From Pseudomonadota bacterium (GTDB lineage Bacteria > Myxococcota > Polyangia > Polyangiales > Polyangiaceae): a stretch of DNA of 12,364 nucleotides. Every line of letters starts with the position of its first letter. Position 1 is the first letter of the stretch. Below the pieces are notes generated by a model. That model did no database searches and was not told where the DNA came from. It was given only the letters and a program-made list of their open reading frames with translations. The DNA is taken from positions 1 through 12,364 of the forward strand of contig JAEZYO010000627.1 in assembly GCA_023419055.1 (NCBI GenBank), written 5' to 3'. The position numbers and the translations under genes were made by a program. Of the stretch, positions 1 to 4,784 are shown piece by piece.

Positions 1-1871
1 CCCACGACGCGGCGGCTCGATACATCGATCAGCTGGTCCAGCGCGCGCGCGCGGCGAAGCTCGCCGAGAGCAAGACGTGGCGGCGGCTCGGTCACTATCG
101 GAAGAACAAGTTCGTCGGCTACACGAGCGAAGCGGACGGGCGCCCCTTCTTCCTCGCGGAGAACGGCAAGCACGATCCGGAGGCGGAGCTCGAGGCCACG
201 CTCCGCGGCTTCTTCGGACCCGATCCGAAGGAGCCCGAGCTCCAGCACCCGCAGTGCCGCTTTCCGGCGCGCTTCGCCTGGCTCGATCGGCAGCTCCATA
301 TCGACCGCCGCTACCTACCGAAGAAGGCCTGCAAAGAGTACCGCGAGTACCTGCAGGTGCTGCGACCCAAGGGCCTCAGCCTCGTCTTCTCGTCTTACTA
401 CCTCAATAACCCCGCCTCCGCGTTCGGTCACACCTTCCTCCGCGTCCATCGGAGCCCGAAGGCAGGTTCCGGGAGCAACGAGCTCCTCGATTACGGCGTC
501 GACTACTCGGCGAGCGTCGACACCAATAACTCACTCTTGTACGCGGTGAAGGGCCTGCTCGGCCTGTTTCGCGGGGATTTTCGCAAGATCCCTTTCCACT
601 TCAAGGTGCGCGAGTACAACGACTTCGAGTCGCGCGATCTCTGGGAGTACGAGCTCGCCCTCTCGCCCGCCGAGCTCGAGCTCTTCGCCGCGCACCTCTG
701 GGAGCTCGGTTCGACGTACTTCGCCTACTACTACCTGAGCGAGAACTGCTCGTACCACGTGCTCGCCTCCGTGGAGGTGGTGCGTCCCGATCTCGACCTG
801 CTCTCGCACGTGAGCTGGCCCGTGCTCCCTGCCGAGACCGTGAAGGCGCTGTATCGGAACCCTGGCCTCGTGCGAGGCGTGTCGTATCGCGCCTCGAACC
901 GCACGCAGTTCAAGCGCCGGGTCGAAGGGCTCTCGACCGAAGAGATCGATCTCGTCATGCACCTGATGGAGGATCCGAAGCTCGAGCTCCCGGCGAGCTT
1001 CGGGACCGCCGAGACCGTGAAGGTGCTCGACGTCGCGCTCGATCTCATCGACGTGCGGCTCGCCCGAGATCTGGTGAAAGACCGCACCGAGAGCGAGAAC
1101 CGCGACATCGAGACCCAGCAAGAGCTCTTGGTGCGGCGCGCCTCGATCTTGGTCGACAGCGTGCCGCCCCGCTTCGCCCCGCCGTTCCGGCGAGCTCCCC
1201 ATCTCGGGCACGGGGCGACCCAGCTCGGGCTCGGCTCCGGGTACGACCGAGAGGAGGGCTGGTTTCACGAGCTCTCGTTCCGGCTCGCGCTGCACGATCT
1301 CGTCGACCCAGCCACGGGCTACCCCGAGTATGCGGCGATCGAGTTCCTGCCGCTCACCTTGCGCTACGACGTGGAGGAGCCTCGCGTCACGCTGCAGCGC
1401 TTCTCCGCGATCCGAGTCCGGTCGCTGTCACCGGTCGATCGCTTCGACACCCCGCTCGCCTTCGGTATCGACGTCGGCTTCGAGCGCACGTTCGACGACG
1501 GCTGCTACGACTGCCCGACCGGGTTCGCTTCGGCAGAAGGCGGCCTCGCCTTCGCGCCGCTGGACGGCGCGCTCTTGCTCTACGCGCTCGGCCAAGTGAA
1601 CATCAACCTGCCGATCAGAGACTCGGGGCTGCTCGACGTCGTGCGTGTCGGAGTCGGGCCTCACGGAGGGTTCCGCGTGCGCTTCAACGACGACCTCGCC
1701 CTGCTAGCGGAAGGGAACTGGTCCTACTTGCCAGGGCAAGATCCGTTTCATACTTGGAGCGGTACCGGCAAGCTACGCTGGCAATACACGCGCAACTTCG
1801 CGCTCGGCGTCGAGTCCCAGGTTTACCCGAGCACGATCTCCGGTCGAGGAGTCTCCTACCTCTACTTCTGA
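1..1871 (+). CDS. DUF4105 (Lnb N-terminal periplasmic domain) envelope protein, 5' partial
   Basis: The reading frame is already open at the left edge (first full codon at base 3) and stops with TGA at 1869-1871, so 622 residues of a longer protein are visible and the start lies outside. Near the left end is a W-R-R-L-G-H-Y stretch, then the DUF4105 hallmarks: ASAFGHTFLRVH (around base 420) and ENCSYHVLASVEV (around base 745). The conserved His of FGH and Cys of NCSY resemble a papain/NlpC-like pair; a catalytic role is inference. The last ~220 residues alternate polar and hydrophobic residues, are rich in Tyr/Phe/Gly, and end in YLYF with a terminal Phe, the usual signature of an outer-membrane beta-barrel. 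I therefore infer a periplasmic domain joined to a C-terminal barrel. A lipoprotein hydrolase follows after 2 bp, probably co-transcribed. Family assignment is firm; the biochemical role is unknown. Confidence 0.85.
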   Translation, partial: HDAAARYIDQLVQRARAAKLAESKTWRRLGHYRKNKFVGYTSEADGRPFFLAENGKHDPEAELEATLRGFFGPDPKEPELQHPQCRFPARFAWLDRQLHIDRRYLPKKACKEYREYLQVLRPKGLSLVFSSYYLNNPASAFGHTFLRVHRSPKAGSGSNELLDYGVDYSASVDTNNSLLYAVKGLLGLFRGDFRKIPFHFKVREYNDFESRDLWEYELALSPAELELFAAHLWELGSTYFAYYYLSENCSYHVLASVEVVRPDLDLLSHVSWPVLPAETVKALYRNPGLVRGVSYRASNRTQFKRRVEGLSTEEIDLVMHLMEDPKLELPASFGTAETVKVLDVALDLIDVRLARDLVKDRTESENRDIETQQELLVRRASILVDSVPPRFAPPFRRAPHLGHGATQLGLGSGYDREEGWFHELSFRLALHDLVDPATGYPEYAAIEFLPLTLRYDVEEPRVTLQRFSAIRVRSLSPVDRFDTPLAFGIDVGFERTFDDGCYDCPTGFASAEGGLAFAPLDGALLLYALGQVNINLPIRDSGLLDVVRVGVGPHGGFRVRFNDDLALLAEGNWSYLPGQDPFHTWSGTGKLRWQYTRNFALGVESQVYPSTISGRGVSYLYF

Positions 1872-1873
1872 TC

Positions 1874-2698
1874 ATGCTGCGCCTGGCCTGGCTGCCGCTC
1901 CTGCTCTCGCTCCAAGGTTGCTCGGGCTTTTTCTACTTTCCGTCACGCGGCCTTCATGGCTGGCCGGAGCAGCCGTTCGAAGAGCTCGAGTTCCATGCGG
2001 AGGACGGCGTGCGTTTGCACGGCCTGTATTTTCCCGCGCAGGGCGAGAGCCGGGGAACGATCGTCCAGTTTCATGGCAACGCCGGCAACGTGACGAGTCA
2101 CTACGAGTCGCTCGTCTGGCTCACCGAGCGCGGCTACGCCTTTTTCACCTTCGACTATCGCGGTTACGGCGTCTCGGAGCGAGCGCGTCCGTCGCAAGCA
2201 GGGCTCGAGCTCGACGCCTTCGCGGCGATGTCCGTGGCCGAAGCGCTCCCTCGCGCGCGCGCCGGACGAGATCTCGTCTACTTCGGTCAGAGCCTGGGCG
2301 GCGCGGTGTTGCTGCACGCTTACGCCGAGCGCCCGAGCCGTGAGCGCGTGCGGGCGCTCGTCATCGAAGGCTCCTTCCACTCCTACGAAGAGGTCGCCTC
2401 GAGCGTGCTTTACCGGCATTGGTTCCTCTTCCCCTTCACCGGCTTCGCCTACCCTCTGGTCTCGGACGAGTACGCGCCGGCCCGGACGATCGCGCGTGTC
2501 TCACCGACACCGCTCCTCGTGGTGCACGGCACCGCGGACCGCGTCGTGCCTCCTGCTTTCGGACAGGCGATCTACGACCTGGCGCGCGAGCCGCGCGAGC
2601 TCTGGCTGGTTCGCGGAACGGACCACCTTCGCACCTGGAACCGCGAGGCGGCGCGCGAGCTCCTGGTGGCGAAGCTCGACGCTCTCCTGCGTCGCTGA
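1874..2698 (+). CDS. Lipoprotein alpha/beta hydrolase (serine hydrolase, BEM46/YfhR-like)
   Basis: This 274-aa protein has the complete alpha/beta-hydrolase signature set. HGNAGN (68-73) supplies the oxyanion-hole region, DYRGYG (94-99) the usual strand/turn, GQSLGG (138-143) the nucleophile elbow with Ser140, HGTADRVVP (219-227) the acid Asp222, and GTDHLRTW the base His251. I chose the ATG at 1874 although the frame is open further upstream. It begins a short signal peptide (MLRLAWLPLLLSLQGC) ending in a lipobox-like LQGC at Cys16, and it lies 2 bp after the stop of the preceding gene, which suggests translational coupling. The mature enzyme would be lipid-anchored in the envelope. The substrate is unknown; this subfamily includes esterases and acyl hydrolases. 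Operon context ties it to the DUF4105 protein. Confidence 0.88.
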   Translation: MLRLAWLPLLLSLQGCSGFFYFPSRGLHGWPEQPFEELEFHAEDGVRLHGLYFPAQGESRGTIVQFHGNAGNVTSHYESLVWLTERGYAFFTFDYRGYGVSERARPSQAGLELDAFAAMSVAEALPRARAGRDLVYFGQSLGGAVLLHAYAERPSRERVRALVIEGSFHSYEEVASSVLYRHWFLFPFTGFAYPLVSDEYAPARTIARVSPTPLLVVHGTADRVVPPAFGQAIYDLAREPRELWLVRGTDHLRTWNREAARELLVAKLDALLRR

Positions 2699-2711
2699 AC
2701 GCCGAGAACGA

Positions 2712-2745
2712 ACGAGGCCGCGACGCTTGCGCGCCGCAGCCTCGT
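2712..2745. terminator. Long hairpin between convergent genes, candidate bidirectional terminator
   Basis: ACGAGGC (2712-2718) pairs with GCCTCGT (2739-2745). Inside, GCG/CGC and CGC/GCG continue the stem, interrupted only by C-A and A-C mismatches, and close on a TTGC loop (2727-2730). The hairpin lies 14 bp after the plus-strand hydrolase stop and 22 bp after the minus-strand DUF3015 stop, as expected of a shared terminator. There is no clear T-run on either side, so termination efficiency is uncertain. Confidence 0.6.
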
Positions 2746-2766
2746 AGGTAACCGCTCAGCCGGAGC

Positions 2767-3375
2767 TCAGGTGAGGTTCGTGCAGGCCAGAGACTCGTCG
2801 CTCTTCAGCATCTGCACCACGTTCTCGCTGACCTGACCGTCCGAGGCCTTCGCGCTCGTGAAGATCTGCTTGAAGTTCTTCTGCAACTTCTTGCCGACCG
2901 CCACCGAGTCCTCGCAGCCGGCGAGCTCGCTCAGGCTGGAGATGGTCTCGCCGCGACCGCGCGCCGCGTCCTTGGCGAACGCCGAGCGGTTGGTCTCGAC
3001 GAAGGCCTTCGCGCTGCTGGAGCTGCCGGGGCCCGTATCGCAGTTGCTGGTGCCGGTGGTGATACCGAAAGTCTGGTTCGCCGAGGTGCCGTTGGTGGTG
3101 GCGGCGAAGATCTGCGTGAAGCCAGAATCGGGATCGAAAATCATCGAGCCGAGGCCGCAACCCGCGGGGCCGTACTTCGCAGGACCACCAGACTCCGAGC
3201 CCTTCAAGCCAGCCTCGGCGGCGGCCGACTGGGTCTCGGTCTTGGCGGTGTCCGCAGCTTCCTGAGTGCTTTCCACTGCCTCGGAACCTGCGGTCCCCTC
3301 ACCCTCCTCTTGGGCCACGGCATTGGCCGTAGCGAGCAAGAGACCCAGTCCGAAGATCGTTACACTTCCACGCAT
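2767..3375 (-). CDS. Secreted DUF3015 family protein
   Basis: The 202-aa product starts at the ATG at 3375, preceded by a strong ribosome-binding site (AGGAGG, 9-nt spacer). A signal peptide covers about residues 1-19 (LGLLLATANA, likely cleaved near ANA-VAQ). Residues 22-65 form an acidic, Ala/Thr/Ser-rich, probably disordered segment. The conserved part begins at KYGPAGCGLGSMIFDP (67-82) and continues with QIFAATTNGTSANQTFGITT (88-107) and GTSNCD, the recognisable DUF3015 block. Four cysteines (73, 112, 154, 198) could form two disulfides outside the cytoplasm. Function is unknown for the family, which I know mainly from gammaproteobacteria. The low-complexity insert after the signal peptide makes this copy longer than the usual ~160 aa. 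It appears to have its own promoter and converges on the hydrolase gene. Confidence 0.85.
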   Translation of the reverse strand: MRGSVTIFGLGLLLATANAVAQEEGEGTAGSEAVESTQEAADTAKTETQSAAAEAGLKGSESGGPAKYGPAGCGLGSMIFDPDSGFTQIFAATTNGTSANQTFGITTGTSNCDTGPGSSSSAKAFVETNRSAFAKDAARGRGETISSLSELAGCEDSVAVGKKLQKNFKQIFTSAKASDGQVSENVVQMLKSDESLACTNLT

Positions 3376-3402
3376 GATGCGACTCCTCCTGTTGGTTTTC
3401 CG

Positions 3403-3443
3403 AAAAAACCCACGAGAGCACCTTCGTATTCAGGGTGCCTCTC
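3403..3443 (-). terminator. Rho-independent-like terminator after the repeat lipoprotein gene
   Basis: On the minus strand, GAGA-g-GCACC (3443-3434) pairs with GGTGCTCTC (3422-3414) with a single bulged base and an 11-nt loop. After 5 nt comes a run of six T (3408-3403). It starts 19 nt beyond the stop codon of the lipoprotein at 3462. It would end that transcript just as the DUF3015 promoter begins. Confidence 0.55.
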
Positions 3444-3451
3444 CGAGTCAA
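3423..3451 (-). promoter_or_regulatory. Sigma70-like promoter for the DUF3015 gene
   Basis: Read on the minus strand, TTGACT (3451-3446) is followed after exactly 17 nt by TACGAA (3428-3423). This places the transcript start near 3416, about 40 nt before the DUF3015 ATG. The -35 matches consensus at 5 of 6 positions; the -10 is weak. The -10 lies in the loop of the hairpin described separately. Confidence 0.45.
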
Positions 3452-3461
3452 TCTCAGAAGA

Positions 3462-4043
3462 TCATTGCCGAACCGGAAAGGCCGCCAGAATCAGCAAGAA
3501 CGCGGCAGCTTTCCGCAGCGGAGGAGTCAGCCCCGTGACTTCGGTTTTCGGCGCGTTCGGGTTTCCGCCGACGAGCCGGCCCGAATCATCGAAACGAACC
3601 GGTTCCGCATTCGGCGCCTCGACTGCGCCATCTTCCGCGATTCGAACCGGAAATCTCTGCCCGTTCGCCGCGACCACCTGACCGTCTGCCTCGAGCTTCG
3701 GCCCCAGCCGACCGGACGCCAACACGAACTGACCGTCCGAGCGCAAAGTCCCCACCGGCTCGCCGCCCGGCACTTTCGACACCGCACCGTCCGCGGCGAG
3801 CACGAGACCGTTACCCCGATCGTTGGTGAGCTTCAGCGCGCCGAGCGCCAAATGCCCGACCGGCGCGGCAGGCGCCGGTGAGGGTACGCTCGCGCTCGCG
3901 CTCGGCGTGGCGGAGGCCGCGGGCTTTGCGGACGCCCCCTCCGCCGGTGCGCTGGCAACGCTCGCCGGATCCTTTCGCGCTCCACATGAAATCAGCACAG
4001 ATAAGGCGGCGCACGCGAACGTGCGTGAAGCATGGTTCGACAC
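3462..4043 (-). CDS. Lipoprotein with short DG-type beta repeats and hydrophobic C-terminus
   Basis: I place the start at the GTG at 4043, giving 193 aa. From there the protein has an R-containing n-region, a hydrophobic core and a lipobox LISC with Cys20. Upstream in-frame sequence is Arg-rich and shows no signal peptide, and no good Shine-Dalgarno is seen, so the start is inferred from the signal peptide. Residues 21-62 are an Ala/Ser/Pro linker. Residues ~66-160 hold four or five degenerate units of about 16-20 residues, each centred on a D-G turn followed by hydrophobic residues: AADGAV, RSDGQF, EADGQV, AEDGAV, DDSGRL. This suggests a small all-beta fold of stacked hairpins. The C-terminus (KAAAFLLILAAF, 178-189) is hydrophobic and could be a second membrane contact. 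I recognise no family. It lies upstream of the DUF3015 gene on the same strand but is separated by a terminator-like hairpin. Confidence 0.7.
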   Translation of the reverse strand: MSNHASRTFACAALSVLISCGARKDPASVASAPAEGASAKPAASATPSASASVPSPAPAAPVGHLALGALKLTNDRGNGLVLAADGAVSKVPGGEPVGTLRSDGQFVLASGRLGPKLEADGQVVAANGQRFPVRIAEDGAVEAPNAEPVRFDDSGRLVGGNPNAPKTEVTGLTPPLRKAAAFLLILAAFPVRQ

Positions 4044-4057
4044 GGTGGGCGCACCGT
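4042..4057. repeat. Inverted repeat over the lipoprotein start codon
   Basis: ACGGTG (4042-4047), spacer GGCG, CACCGT (4052-4057) form a perfect 6-bp inverted repeat. The GTG start codon of the minus-strand lipoprotein (4043-4041) overlaps one arm. It could be an operator or an RNA hairpin masking the start; neither is proven. Confidence 0.35.
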
Positions 4058-4068
4058 AGCACGCCTTC

Positions 4069-4084
4069 TGGCACTGATTCCGCA
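4069..4084 (+). promoter_or_regulatory. Weak sigma54-like -24/-12 match
   Basis: TGGCAC (4069-4074) followed by CCGCA (4080-4084) keeps the GG-N10-GC spacing of sigma54 promoters. The -24 half is perfect; the -12 half has CC in place of TT. A transcript from here would start near 4095, over 200 nt before the plus-strand lipoprotein gene. Such matches occur by chance in GC-rich DNA, so this is only a candidate. Confidence 0.2.
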
Positions 4085-4182
4085 CCGAGCCATTCGGCGC
4101 CGAGCGCCGTGCGCGAAAGAGCGCGCAACGGCGAGCTTCATCGCGGTGCGGGGGGCGACCCCTCGGCGTCTCGCCCTGACAC

Positions 4183-4199
4183 TTGACGGATCGCGTCAA
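4183..4199. promoter_or_regulatory. Operator-like palindrome TTGACG-N5-CGTCAA
   Basis: A perfect 6-bp inverted repeat with a 5-nt spacer lies in the middle of the 285-bp divergent intergenic region (4044-4328). Each arm also resembles a -35 box (TTGACG), but no -10 box is found at 16-18 nt in either direction. A dimeric regulator site controlling the divergent genes is a reasonable guess. The rest of the intergenic region shows nothing else I can name. Confidence 0.3.
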
Positions 4200-4328
4200 C
4201 AAGCCGGCGGGCCCTGCGCTCGTTCGAGTCACGCCTCCGCTCGCCCGCGTTCGTTACTCGAAGGGAGGCTCTCTTGCACTTCGAGCGCAGCCGCGAAGAT
4301 GAATACGTGTTAATGAGTGAGCTTCGCC

Positions 4329-4670
4329 ATGATGATGCCCTACATCGGCCTTTCCGACCCTTGCCGCGGGAAGCGTGGTGCGCATCACGCCCTCGCTCTC
4401 TTGTTGTTGCTCGCGTCGGCGGCCTGCTCGGGCACGGATGATCGTGCGAAGGTCACGCGCAGCAGCGGGCTCAGGACCACGGTCGCGTCGCAAGCGTTCC
4501 CCTGCAGCGAGGGCGAAGTGCGCGAGTGCAGCGTGTTCATCAAGGAGCGCTCCGGCGTCGTCACTTGCGCGTCCGGGATCGAAATCTGCGAATCCGGCCG
4601 CTTCAGCGAGTGCGAGATCGAAGGTCCGGGTAGTCCCGAGGGCTCGGCGGGCGCACCTTTCGAAGGTTGA
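4329..4670 (+). CDS. Small cysteine-rich lipoprotein, short paralogue of the next gene's N-terminus
   Basis: The 113-aa product (from the first of three consecutive ATGs; an in-frame GTG at 4317 is an alternative) has basic residues, a hydrophobic core ALALLLLLASAAC and a predicted lipidated Cys33 followed by SGTDD. After a short linker comes one myxobacterial-type module with cysteines at 59, 67, 80, 87 and 95 (PCxxGExRxC...TCAxGxExCExGRFxEC). The next protein carries the same module directly after its own lipobox, with identical cysteine spacing (8, 13, 7, 8) and 24 of 41 identical residues. This copy ends 18 residues after the last cysteine with no further domain. It is either a genuine minimal lipoprotein or the remnant of a duplicated longer gene. 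Function is unknown. The next gene begins 114 bp downstream, and I see no gene in that gap. Confidence 0.7.
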   Translation: MMMPYIGLSDPCRGKRGAHHALALLLLLASAACSGTDDRAKVTRSSGLRTTVASQAFPCSEGEVRECSVFIKERSGVVTCASGIEICESGRFSECEIEGPGSPEGSAGAPFEG

Positions 4671-4784
4671 ACGTCAAAATTTCTGGTCTGCGCTCGTAAA
4701 TCGAGCCACGGAAATCGCACTCATGGGGGTTGTGTACGAACCGGTGGAGCGATCGCTCGCTCCGCGGCTCTTCGACGTCTCCAT

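Noticed and set aside
531..1295. 254-aa minus-strand open frame inside the DUF4105 gene
   Set aside because: Antisense shadow; the sense frame shows the conserved FGH and NCSY motifs.
4183..4211. TTGACG as a -35 box of a sigma70 promoter
   Set aside because: No acceptable -10 hexamer occurs at 16-18 nt on either strand, so I kept it only as a palindrome.
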